Shown: positions 7,856 through 18,178 of the stretch, in pieces
Layout of the letters: every line of letters begins with the position of its first letter
How positions within the stretch are numbered: position 1 is the first letter of the stretch
Assembly (NCBI GenBank): GCA_900757385.1
Contig: CAAENO010000053.1
Span: 1 to 24,720 of the forward strand
Source: an uncultured Collinsella sp.
GTDB taxonomy: Bacteria; Actinomycetota; Coriobacteriia; Coriobacteriales; Coriobacteriaceae
Length of the DNA: 24,720 nt
Reading direction: 5' to 3'
Position numbers and translations under genes: made by a program
Notes under the pieces: generated by a model
Seen by the model: the letters and a program-made list of their open reading frames with translations, nothing else
Told to the model about the DNA's origin: nothing
Database searches by the model: none

Positions 7856-7987
7856 ATGCAAGTTAAAAATCTATGTGGCCAATGTGATACCGTTGAACCC
7901 GCATATCGATACCGCTCAGCCATTCGCCTCGCCCCCGTCGCACGTATCTTCATCCGGTCTGTTACTTTTAATCTAACAATTCTTTGA
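7856..7987 (+). CDS. Possible 43-residue ORF, unknown
   Basis: A short open frame starts two bases after the ATPase stop, with GGGCGGG in front of its ATG, and ends at a TGA in the spacer before the fusion gene. The product (MQVKNLCGQCDTVEPAYRYR at its start) has no signal peptide, no family resemblance and only a CGQC motif of note. It may be chance or the decayed end of a former gene. Confidence 0.2.
   Translation: MQVKNLCGQCDTVEPAYRYRSAIRLAPVARIFIRSVTFNLTIL
7960..7978 (+). promoter_or_regulatory. Dyad upstream of the fusion transporter gene
   Basis: TGTTA (7960-7964) and TAACA (7974-7978) form an inverted repeat. The segment GTTACTTTTAATCTAACA closely resembles GTTACTTTTTAACA (4364-4377 area) beside the palindrome of the divergent promoter. 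It may be a second site for the same regulator. Confidence 0.3.
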
Positions 7988-8006
7988 GGAACGTAGGTGC
8001 TTCTAA

Positions 8007-9815
8007 ATGTACTGTCGACTTCTTCTCAAACTAATCCTAAGAGACAAGGCCGTATGAATTTGTACGCTCGTTCTCGCCGCAGCCTTCTCCATCCCCATTG
8101 CGTTCAATTCACCCATCTACGGGCCCTTCTTTATGAAACAGGGCATGCAGAGCTTTGTCGACGCATTCAATACGCGCGCGCCCCAGGCCAGCGGCACAGA
8201 CCTATCTCCAGAGCAGCAAAATGACGCGGAGCTTGCAAGATACGCGAACGCCGCCCTTGCCGCTCAAACCGACGCCGCCTTTCTCGACTCTGCCGAGAGC
8301 TACTACGCGCTCATGGGCGAAGGCTTCCAATCCGGGTCCATCGTGGGAGACCAAGAGACCAATGACGCAGCGCTCGCATATTGCCGTGCCCTGAGCAGCT
8401 CCGGCATCACGGATATCCCGGCCTCCGCAAACGACCTGCCATTCCTTTCCTTCCTGCCTTACGCCATTGCCACGGCGCCGTCTTTCCTTCCCTTCATCCC
8501 CTTCCTTCTCTCGTCGATACTCGTGCTCGGCGCCACAAGGCCCGGGACCCTGGCGGCAAAGGCGCCCGTGCCCAAATTCCGGCGCCTTATCCAGATCGTG
8601 TTTTCGATAATCGCCGCGGGGACCGCGATGCTCCTCGCCGGCCTCGCACCCGGGGGCATTTACGCCTTGGCCCTAAACGGCTCCGGGCAAATTGGGTACC
8701 CGATCGCCTTCTTCCATGACGGCGCGCTTGCCACCACGACCGCGGGAAACGTCTTCACAGCCCTGCTTCTCGCGCTGCTTGCGGGCGGAACCTTGATATC
8801 CGTTTGCTCCGCCGTCCTATCGACCGCAACGAGGCGCGTCCTCGCGGGCCCCCTTACCTCCGCGCTGCTTGTCGCGGCCCCGGCATTCCCGTTATTGTCC
8901 GATTCGGCACTAGGGCATAATGCCGTGCTCGGGCTCCTGCCACTGCCCGTATTCTCGCCTATCGAGGCAACGGGTTACGTAGGATGCTTCCCGACAGAAT
9001 TCATTGGCTCCGGTTCGGGCGGTGCATCGATGCTTGCCGTGGCCCTGGCATACGTCGCGGTCTTTTTTGCGGTCGGCGCCGTTGCGACACGTTCGCCCAA
9101 ACAGCCTGGACCCGCGAAAAAGCACCATGGGCTCGAGCTTCTGGACGCGAGCGTGGGATACGGAAGCACGACGATACTTTCAATCGGGTCGCTTTTCCTG
9201 AGCCCGGGAACGGCGGCGGGCCTCGTTGCTCCCAACGGCTCGGGGAAAACCACCCTTCTTGAAGCGCTGTCGGGCCAATTTCCCACCCGCATCCGCTCGG
9301 GAAGCCTGGCGGCAGACGGAATCTGCCAACGTCGATCAGCCGAATTTGCAGAACTCGTCTACCTGAGCTCTTCAGGCGGCGCGGATCTTTACCCCACGCT
9401 ATCGGCCATCGAGCACCTTGCTTTCGTTAGGGAGGCGTGGAAATCGGCCGCCGACATCGACTCGCTCTGCGACTCCCTCGGAATCTCCCCATATCTCGAC
9501 AAGCCGACCCGTAAACTCTCGACAGGAATGAAGCAGCAGGTAAAGCTTGCCATGGCGATAGCGACCGATTGCCCGTACCTCATCCTCGATGAACCGCTGA
9601 ACGGCCTCGATCCGGGAAAGCGGAAAACCTCCTGCGACGCGATGCGCAGCGAGGTGGCGCGGGGACGCAGCGTGCTCATTTCAAGCCATCTGCTCGACGA
9701 CCTGGCAGACCTCACCAACTCGTTCTACTTCATCGAGGCCGGCGCGCTCGTGGAAAAGATCAAGTCGTCCTCGCAGGCGCTCAAGCAGGAATACCTCGAT
9801 ACATACGAGAGATGA
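8007..9815 (+). pseudogene. Permease-ATPase fusion ABC transporter interrupted by one TGA
   Basis: An ATG at 8007 opens a frame (MYCRLLLKLILRDKAV) that meets a TGA at 8055-8057 and then continues open to 9815. The residues after the TGA (ICTLVLAAAFSIPIAFN) complete a membrane helix, and the whole start aligns with the second half of the neighbouring permease (KLLLRSPTLAVCAIAM). The full product would be 602 residues: one permease module (1 to about 370, with NGxGxxxYP at about 224) fused to an ABC ATPase (Walker A lysine K414, signature LSTGMKQQ from 504, Walker B D528). The downstream ATG at 8133 has no ribosome-binding site and would lack the first membrane helix. It is probably a recently inactivated paralogue, or a sequencing error. 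Its codons look more GC-rich than those of the upstream permease, hinting at a separate history. Confidence 0.75.
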
Positions 9816-9888
9816 ATGTGGGGGAGTGTTCGGATGAAGTTGATATTTAAGGTCCAGCTCGTGTTGTGCCGAAAAGACCGTGAACCTT

Positions 9889-9917
9889 TTGTGGGACGCT
9901 CGGCGCCGTGGTACCAT
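9889..9917 (+). promoter_or_regulatory. Promoter candidate for rpmE
   Basis: TTGTGG (9889-9894) and TACCAT (9912-9917) are separated by exactly 17 bases, upstream of the L31 leader. The predicted start of transcription is near 9924. Confidence 0.5.
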
Positions 9918-9924
9918 AGCCGAG

Positions 9925-10001
9925 TTTGTTGTCTTGGTCGGAAACCAAGACGCCTTATGCGCTGATCGGTAACCAGCGCCTGACCAATAAGGAGTCCTAC
10001 C
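9925..10001 (+). ncRNA. Structured 5' leader of rpmE (L31 autoregulatory leader candidate)
   Basis: Two hairpins fill the leader. The first has a perfect 8-bp stem, GTCTTGGT/ACCAAGAC (9931-9938 and 9944-9951), with a five-base loop CGGAA. The second has GCGCTG/CAGCGC (9959-9964 and 9974-9979). AAGGAG (9989-9994) follows seven bases before the ATG. Ribosomal protein L31 genes of several bacterial groups carry autoregulatory leaders, and a Coriobacteria type has been described to my knowledge; the match to that model is not verified here. Confidence 0.6.
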
Positions 10002-10427
10002 ATGAAGCAGGGTATCCATCCCCAGTATGTCGAGTGCACGGTGACGTGCTCCTGCGGCAACACCTTCAAGACGCACGCTACCGTGTCCGAGATGAAGGTC
10101 GAGCTTTGCAACGAGTGCCACCCGTTCTACACCGGCCAGCAGAAGTTCGTCGACACCGGTGGACGCGTCCAGCGCTTCGCCGACAAGTTCGGTGGCGCCG
10201 CTGCCGCCCAGCTCAAGAAGGCTGAGGAGGCCAAGGCTGCCAAGGCCGCCAAGGCTGCTGAGGCCGAGGCCGCTCGCAAGGCCGCCGCTGAGGCTAAGGC
10301 TGCCGAGAAGGCTAAGCGTGCTGCTAAGTTCGCCGAGGAGGCTGCCAAGCAGGCCGCCGAGGCTCCCGCAGAGGCTCCCGTCGAGGAGGCCGCTGCCGAG
10401 GCCGAGACCACCGAGGCTGCTGAGTAA
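10002..10427 (+). CDS. rpmE: 50S ribosomal protein L31 with Ala/Lys/Glu-rich C-terminal tail
   Basis: Residues 1 to about 66 match L31 from start (MKQGIHPQY) to end (TGGRVQRF), with the zinc-binding cysteines C16, C18, C36 and C39 of the zinc-containing (C+) type. L31 bridges the ribosomal subunits. The protein then runs on to 141 residues with a low-complexity tail made almost only of Ala, Lys, Glu, Arg and Pro, ending acidic (EETTEAAE-like). Normal L31 has about 70 residues, so the gene is doubled in length. The tail has alternating Lys- and Glu-rich blocks that favour a long charged helix. A promoter, a two-hairpin leader and a strong terminator make it a monocistronic, self-contained unit. 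Confidence 0.95.
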   Translation: MKQGIHPQYVECTVTCSCGNTFKTHATVSEMKVELCNECHPFYTGQQKFVDTGGRVQRFADKFGGAAAAQLKKAEEAKAAKAAKAAEAEAARKAAAEAKAAEKAKRAAKFAEEAAKQAAEAPAEAPVEEAAAEAETTEAAE

Positions 10428-10462
10428 ATAGCTCGCCGCGGAAACACTCGCATTCATGGCAT

Positions 10463-10505
10463 AAGGGCCGCGCATCCATTTGGGTGCGCGGCCCTTTTCA
10501 TTTTA
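10463..10505 (+). terminator. Intrinsic terminator of rpmE
   Basis: A 15-bp stem (10463-10477 with 10482-10496, one G-T pair) with a four-base ATTT loop is followed by a T-rich tail (TTTTCATTTT). Confidence 0.93.
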
Positions 10506-10538
10506 TTGGTGCAAGCTAACCTGTCCCCGTGGCACCAA
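10506..10538 (+). repeat. Small hairpin repeat E1 (stem TTGGTGC/GCACCAA)
   Basis: Arms TTGGTGC (10506-10512) and GCACCAA (10532-10538) enclose AACCTGTCCCC (10518-10528). The loop core recurs in the hairpins at 10567 and 22704, although the stem sequence differs. Confidence 0.5.
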
Positions 10539-10566
10539 ATGGCAGAGAGACGGCGTTTGCTCAGAT

Positions 10567-10605
10567 AAAACCTGCCAAAATAAACCCGTTCCATTGCGGC
10601 AGGTT
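10567..10605 (+). repeat. Small hairpin repeat E2 (stem AACCTGCC/GGCAGGTT)
   Basis: Perfect 8-bp arms (10569-10576 and 10598-10605) enclose AAAATAAACCCGTTCC. The left half matches the element at 22701-22740 nearly base for base (AAAACCTRCCAAAATAAACC). It lies in the spacer before secA. Confidence 0.65.
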
Positions 10606-10734
10606 GGTCATAGTTATTACGTGGCGGTCGAGGTCGACCGTATAGGCCGCGCCTTGTTTGGCTAAAGTACAATCATCTGTGTTTAACTCGCCCGCAGCTG
10701 CACGGCGTGGGCGATGGCCAAAAAGGAAAACCAC

Positions 10735-13541
<2,807 letters not shown>

Positions 13542-13542
<1 letters not shown>

Positions 13543-14690
13543 TGGCTGAGGCTTTAGAGGTAACGCCCGCCGAGCTGGACGCGTTTGCGGACCGGCTCGG
13601 CGAGGTCGAGTCGTATCTCCACTTGGACGAAAAGCGCACGCGCGTGACCGAGCTCGAGGCCAAAAGCGTGGCCCCCGGCTTTTGGGATGACGCCGACGCC
13701 GCCCGTGTCACCATGGAGGAAATCGCGCGCACCAAGGAAGATATCGCTGCCGTGGACAACGCGCGCGGCGAGCTTTCCGATGCCCGCGCCGCGCTGGAGC
13801 TTGCCGAGGAGATGGGGGATGACCCCGATGCCGCCGCCCTTCGCGAGGAGGCTACAGCCACGGCTGAGCGCCTGGCCCGTGCCATCGATGAGCTTGAGCT
13901 TTCGAGCTGGTTTACCGGTGAGTTCGATCACGGCGATGCTATTGTGACCATCAAGCCCGGACAGGGCGGTCTGGAGGCCCAGGACTGGACCTTCATGCTC
14001 TTTAAGATGTACATGAAGTACTGCCAGCGTCGCGGCTGGAAGGTCACCATCAACGACTGTCCCGCGGCCGAGGTCATCGGCATTGACCGTGCGACCTTTA
14101 CCGTCGAGGGCAAGGACGCATTTGGCATGCTGCGCGCCGAGGCCGGCGTCCACCGCTTGGTGCGCATTAGCCCCACCGACGACAAGAAGCGCCGCCAGAC
14201 CACGTTTGCCGGCGTCGAGGTCATCCCCGTGCTACCCGATGATATCGACATCGAGATCAGTCCCGATGACATCCGCGTGGACGTGTACCACGCGAGCGGC
14301 CCGGGCGGCCAGGGCGTTAACACCACCGACTCCGCCGTGCGCGTGACGCATTTTCCCAGCGGCATTGTGGTCACCTGCCAAAACGAGCGCAGCCAGATCC
14401 AGAACAAGGCCGCGTGCATGCAGATCCTCAAGGCTCGCCTGTACGAGATTGAGCTCGAGAAGCGTGCTGAGGCGCTCGATGAGATCCGCGGACCCAAGAC
14501 CACGATTGGTTTTGGCAACCAGATTCGCAGCTACGTACTCTACCCGTATCAGATGGTCAAGGACCTACGCACGGGCGTGGAGACCAGCAATGTCGAGGCC
14601 GTTCTTGACGATGGTGACCTGGACCCATTTGTTATTGGCTACCATCGCTGGGCCACCGGCAACGCTGACGCAGAGATCCCATCTGCATAA
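13542..14690 (+). CDS. prfB: Peptide chain release factor 2 (RF2)
   Basis: This 382-residue factor reads UGA and UAA and triggers peptide release. The catalytic GGQ motif is at residues 255-257 in the actinobacterial context SGPGGQGVNTTDSAVR. The codon-recognition tripeptide, normally Ser-Pro-Phe in RF2, is Ser-Pro-Thr (210-212) in HRLVRISPTDDKKRR. RF1 instead has Pro-x-Thr, so this is an intermediate form. The frame is continuous, without the +1 programmed frameshift known in many prfB genes. It overlaps secA by one base (TAATG), so expression is tied to secA. Tandem terminators follow. Assignment to RF2 rather than RF1 rests on the overall sequence around GGQ and the SP residues. Confidence 0.95.
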
Positions 14691-14716
14691 ACCGCCCGGT
14701 TTATGTGGAAATGGAT

Positions 14717-14777
14717 AAAACCCTCCGAGCAGGGTGGTTTTGTATCCAAAGCAAACCCTGCGCAGGGGTGGTTTTTG
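14717..14777 (+). terminator. Tandem intrinsic terminators after prfB
   Basis: Two near-identical hairpins follow each other: AAAACCCT...AGGGTGGTTTT (14717-14741) and AAACCCTGCGCAGGGGTGG then TTTTTG (14753-14777). Each has an ACCCT-type inner stem and flanking A and T tracts that also pair, so both could stop transcription. They look like a local duplication. Confidence 0.7.
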
Positions 14778-14790
14778 TTCGGCGAATCGG

Positions 14791-14844
14791 TAGAATCGAA
14801 TACAGCAAGAAGTTCGAAGCGCATCCGTTTGGGTGCGCTTTTTT
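14791..14844 (+). promoter_or_regulatory. Leader of the YitT gene with terminator-like hairpin
   Basis: TAGAAT (14791-14796) is a good -10 box, though the -35 is weak. A hairpin AAGCGCATCC/GGGTGCGCTT (14817-14826 and 14831-14840, GTTT loop) ending in TTTTTT (14839-14844) lies between this -10 and the ribosome-binding site GAGGGAGG. It would work as a terminator either for read-through from prfB or within the YitT leader. Confidence 0.55.
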
Positions 14845-14856
14845 GAGGGAGGTAGC

Positions 14857-15747
14857 ATGGCATATCGTCTGGACATCAAGCGCATTCTATCGATGAACTT
14901 CTTTCACGACCTGCCCCAGATTATGTTGGGGTGCGCTCTGGCCGCTATTGCGACCGACCTGTTTTTGATTCCCAACGGCCTTGCTGCCGGTGGTGTTACG
15001 GGCCTTGCCACCATTATCCAGGCGGTCGGCGCATCGCGCGGCATATCGCTTCCCGTTGGTATTCAGACGATTGTGATGAACGCCTTGCTGTTGCTGGTCG
15101 TTATGCGCGAGGGCGGCATGTTCTACGTGGTGCAGACCGCGACGGGCTTTGTGCTGCTGGGCTTCTTTACCGATCTGTTCGCCCCGTTTGTAGCACCTCT
15201 GGCGGATGCGGACCTGATGCTCCCTGCCATGTGGGGCGGCATTATTACAGGCATCGGTTACGGCATGGTGCTGCGCGCCGGCGCCAACACCGGCGGCTCG
15301 GACACGATTGGCCAAATCATCTCGCGTAATACCTCGCTGCCCGTGGGCTCGACCGTCATGGCGATCGATGTTGCCGTATGCGCGCTGTCGGCTCCGGTCT
15401 TTTCAATCGAAAATGCACTATATGCAGGCCTTTCGATGGTCATTAGCGGCTACGTGATCGATGCCGTGGTCGATGGTGGCAACAAACGCCGTATGGTACT
15501 CATCATCTCGGACAAGTTCCCTGATATCGCTGCCGATATCATGTATGGCCTGGGTCGTGGTTGTACCAAGTTTAAGGCGACTGGCATGTATTCGGGTGCC
15601 GAGAAGCCGGTGATCATGGTCATCGTGAACCGTCGAGAGCTCAATACCCTCAAGACGATCGTGCGCGAGCGCGATCCTCACGCCATTGTGACGGTCGCCG
15701 ACGTTACGGAAGCTTTCGGCGAGGGATTCAAGGACATTAGCGCGTAG
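14857..15747 (+). CDS. YitT-family membrane protein (DUF161/DUF2179)
   Basis: This 296-residue protein has five or so membrane helices in residues 18-205, with the family's conserved small-residue motifs NGLAAGGVTGLA (about 41-52) and GANTGGSDTI (about 144-153). A soluble DUF2179 domain fills residues 215-290 (KFKATGMYSGAEKPVIMVIV and a REL..LK..V..RDPHAIVTVADV end). YitT proteins are widespread in Gram-positive bacteria; the transported substrate, if any, is unknown. ATG 14857 follows GGGAGG at ideal distance. It stands alone between the prfB terminators and the transketolase genes, so it is likely a single-gene unit controlled by its own leader. Confidence 0.92.
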   Translation: MAYRLDIKRILSMNFFHDLPQIMLGCALAAIATDLFLIPNGLAAGGVTGLATIIQAVGASRGISLPVGIQTIVMNALLLLVVMREGGMFYVVQTATGFVLLGFFTDLFAPFVAPLADADLMLPAMWGGIITGIGYGMVLRAGANTGGSDTIGQIISRNTSLPVGSTVMAIDVAVCALSAPVFSIENALYAGLSMVISGYVIDAVVDGGNKRRMVLIISDKFPDIAADIMYGLGRGCTKFKATGMYSGAEKPVIMVIVNRRELNTLKTIVRERDPHAIVTVADVTEAFGEGFKDISA

Positions 15748-15954
15748 GGCCGACCGCGTCCCATCCAAAAGACGTTCACATTGATAAACCGTTTCATCAG
15801 CGGTTCTGCCTGCTAAATTGTTCAAATAATGATAAAAACTCTGGTAAAGCCATCAGTTTCCAGCATAATGAATGACGTACGTGCATTGCGGCTGTGTTGG
15901 GATTACCTTCGGTGCCGTGCGCATTTTGTCTAATGAGGATGAAAGGAAGGCACA

Positions 15955-16785
15955 ATGAGCGACGAAGAGCTCAAAAAGGTTGCCAACGAGGTAAGGAAGG
16001 GCATCGTCACCGGCGTGCACGCTGCCAAGTCCGGCCATCCGGGCGGTTCGCTCGGCGCTGCCGACATCATGACCTATCTGTACTTTGAGGAAATGAACGT
16101 CGACCCGGCCCATCCCCGCAAGGCCGACCGCGATCGCTTTGTGCTTTCCAAGGGCCACTGCGCGCCTGGTCTGTACGCCGTGCTCGCCGAGCGTGGGTTC
16201 TTCCCCAAGGAGGATCTTGAGACGCTGCGCCACATCGGCAGCCACCTGCAGGGTCATCCCAACATGAACGACACTCCGGGCGTTGACATGTCCACCGGTT
16301 CGCTCGGCCAGGGCATCTCCGCCGCCGTGGGCATGGCCGTTGCCGCCAAGCACTGGGGCGATACTTATCGCACGTACGCCCTGCTGGGCGATGGCGAGAG
16401 CGAGGAGGGCCAGGTCTGGGAGGCCGCCATGTTTGCCGGCAACCAGCAGCTCGACAACCTCTGTGTGATCGTCGACCACAACGGCCTGCAGATCGACGGT
16501 CCCGTCGAGGAGGTCAACGACCCCATGCCGCTCGCCGACAAGTTCCGCGCCTTTAAGTTCCACGTGGTGGAGCTTGCCGACGGCAACGATTTCGATCAGA
16601 TCCGCGCCGCCTTTGCCGAGGCTCGCGCTACCAAGGGCCAGCCGACCGCCATTATCGCCGAGACCCTGAAGGGCAAGGGCGTGTCCTTTATGGAGAACCA
16701 GGTTGGTTGGCACGGCAAGGCCCCCAATGATGAACAGTTTGAGCAGGCCATGGCAGAGCTCACGGCCGCCGGAGAGGAGCTCTAG
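15955..16785 (+). CDS. Transketolase, N-terminal (thiamine diphosphate-binding) subunit
   Basis: This 276-residue subunit and the next gene together make a transketolase, which moves two-carbon units between sugar phosphates in the non-oxidative pentose phosphate pathway. It carries AAKSGHPGGSLGAAD (about 22-36), the GHPG and substrate-side elements, SKGHCAPGLYAVL, and the thiamine diphosphate/metal motif GDGESEEGQ (from G145) ending in VDHNGLQIDG. ATG 15955 has AAAGGAAGG in front. The spacer before it (15748-15954) has a CATAAT -10-like box (15864-15869) and an AACCG/CGGTT dyad near 15786. Its stop codon is one base from the start of the second subunit, so the two are translated together in equal amounts. 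Confidence 0.94.
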   Translation: MSDEELKKVANEVRKGIVTGVHAAKSGHPGGSLGAADIMTYLYFEEMNVDPAHPRKADRDRFVLSKGHCAPGLYAVLAERGFFPKEDLETLRHIGSHLQGHPNMNDTPGVDMSTGSLGQGISAAVGMAVAAKHWGDTYRTYALLGDGESEEGQVWEAAMFAGNQQLDNLCVIVDHNGLQIDGPVEEVNDPMPLADKFRAFKFHVVELADGNDFDQIRAAFAEARATKGQPTAIIAETLKGKGVSFMENQVGWHGKAPNDEQFEQAMAELTAAGEEL

Positions 16786-16786
16786 G

Positions 16787-17728
16787 ATGGCAGACGTCAA
16801 GAAAATCGCCACGCGCGTAAGCTACGGCGAGGCCCTCGTCGAGCTCGCCAACGAGCACGATGACTTTGTGGTCCTCGACGCCGACCTGGCCGCCGCCACG
16901 CAGACCGGTAAGTTTAAGGCCGCCTGCCCTGATCGTTTCTTCGATGTGGGTATCGCCGAGAGCAACCTGATGGGTGTTGCCGCCGGTATCGCAACCACCG
17001 GTCGCGTTGCCTTCGCGAGCACCTTTGCCATGTTCGCCGCCGGCCGCGCCTTTGAGCAGGTCCGTAACTCCATCGGCTACCCGCACCTCAACGTTAAGAT
17101 CGGTGCCACGCACGCCGGTATCTCGGTGGGCGAGGACGGTGCCACACACCAGTGCTGCGAGGATATCGCCCTGATGCGCGTCATCCCCGGCATGACCGTT
17201 ATCGTTCCGGCCGACGACGTCGAGGCCCGCGCCGTGACGCGCGCCGCCTACGAGTGCGACGGTCCGGTGTACATGCGCTTCGCCCGTTTGGCCTCGCCGG
17301 TTATCAACGACCCCGAGACCTACAAGTTCGAGTTGGGTAAGGGCATTGTCATGCGCGAGGGCGCCGACGTCACCATCATCGCCTGCGGCCTGATGGTCGG
17401 CGAGGCTCTCGAGGCCGCCGAGCAGCTCGCTGCCGAGGGCATCGACGCCGAGGTCATCAACATGCACACCATCAAGCCCATCGATGCCGACCTGATCGTC
17501 AAGAGCGCCACCAAGACCGGCCACGTCGTAACCGTCGAGGAGCACTCTGTGATCGGTGGCCTGGGCAGCGCCGTTGCCGACGTCCTGTGTGAGCAGTGCC
17601 CGACGCCGCTCAAGAAGATCGGCGTCAACGACACCTTCGGTGAGTCTGGCCCGGGTGCCGAGCTCCTGCACAAGTACGGCCTGGACGCCGCCAACATCGT
17701 GGCGACCACCAAGGAGTTCTTGGCATAA
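16787..17728 (+). CDS. Transketolase, C-terminal (pyrimidine-binding) subunit
   Basis: This 313-residue subunit carries the pyrimidine-binding domain, with the catalytic glutamate E58 in FDVGIAESNLMG, and the C-terminal transketolase domain (EEHSVIGGLGSAVADVL). Split transketolases of this layout occur in archaea and many Gram-positive bacteria; the two proteins form the active enzyme together. ATG 16787 follows the upstream TAG by one base, with GGAG in the end of the upstream gene as ribosome-binding site. A long hairpin terminator lies at 17775. The family also includes 1-deoxyxylulose-5-phosphate synthase, but the split form and motif context point to transketolase. Confidence 0.94.
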   Translation: MADVKKIATRVSYGEALVELANEHDDFVVLDADLAAATQTGKFKAACPDRFFDVGIAESNLMGVAAGIATTGRVAFASTFAMFAAGRAFEQVRNSIGYPHLNVKIGATHAGISVGEDGATHQCCEDIALMRVIPGMTVIVPADDVEARAVTRAAYECDGPVYMRFARLASPVINDPETYKFELGKGIVMREGADVTIIACGLMVGEALEAAEQLAAEGIDAEVINMHTIKPIDADLIVKSATKTGHVVTVEEHSVIGGLGSAVADVLCEQCPTPLKKIGVNDTFGESGPGAELLHKYGLDAANIVATTKEFLA

Positions 17729-17774
17729 GGCAAGACGAGGCAAAGTATCGCGTCGACAACCGCAAACAAGCCAG

Positions 17775-17808
17775 AACAGGGGCGTCCTCAAAGAGGGCGC
17801 CCCTGTTT
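17775..17808 (+). terminator. Intrinsic terminator of the transketolase genes
   Basis: AACAGGGGCG (17775-17784) pairs with CGCCCCTGTT (17798-17807), with an inner CCTC/GAGG extension and an AAA loop. The T tail is short, but the A/T flanks add pairing. Confidence 0.75.
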
Positions 17809-17947
17809 ATGCTGAATTTAAATTAGAGTCCTGCCAAGCAAAGTTCCCATGGGGAAACGAGCCCATCCCAACAAAGTGCAATTCAGACCCTTCCAATTTT
17901 GTATGCGCAGCATCTCAAGTTGGTGCGTCGGCCCCATAGCAGCCGCA

Positions 17948-18075
17948 GGCCGGGCGCAGGGTTACCTCCCAAATCTTTCCGCAGCGCAGGCCGGCGTTTG
18001 TCCGCAGCTCCGCAGGAGCAGGACAAATGCCGGCCATGCGCGAGGACGATTTGGGAGGTAACCCTGCGCCCGGCC
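17948..18075 (+). repeat. 128-bp long hairpin element
   Basis: A perfect 27-bp inverted repeat (17948-17974 with 18049-18075, left arm starting GGCCGGGCGCAGGGTTACCT) encloses two further paired blocks: GCGCA/TGCGC (17984-17988 and 18037-18041) and a 15-bp arm (17989-18003 with 18021-18035, one G-T pair). The tip is GCTCC-GCA-GGAGC (18007-18019). Nearly the whole element folds into one rod with small internal bulges. It has no coding capacity and could be a non-autonomous mobile element or a structured RNA. Confidence 0.8.
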
Positions 18076-18178
18076 GGTGAGACCCAAACCCCGCCATGCT
18101 TCTTATGTGCAGCAAAGCTAATGCTGCTAAAATACAAAGCGCTCATGTAGTTTAAACGCACGACGATAAGGAGCACCA

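Larger units (their letters stand above)
17729..18178 (+). other. Gene-free spacer between transketolase and ftsE
   Basis: These 450 bases hold the transketolase terminator (17775-17808), a nondescript AT-richer stretch (17810-17947), the 128-bp hairpin element (17948-18075) and the ftsE promoter area. In the last part TAAAAT (18128-18133) is a good -10 box, preceded by a small hairpin GCAGCA/TGCTGC (18109-18114 and 18122-18127). No convincing gene is seen; the open frames crossing it read through the palindrome. Confidence 0.6.

Noticed and set aside
8055..8057. Possible selenocysteine codon in the fusion transporter
   Set aside because: No SECIS-like hairpin is seen right after the TGA, ABC permeases are not known selenoproteins, and the position is a membrane helix with no redox role.
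9681..10475. Minus-strand Gly/Leu/Ser-rich frame across rpmE
   Set aside because: It is the mirror of the Ala/Lys/Glu-rich L31 tail, with no ribosome-binding site or family match.
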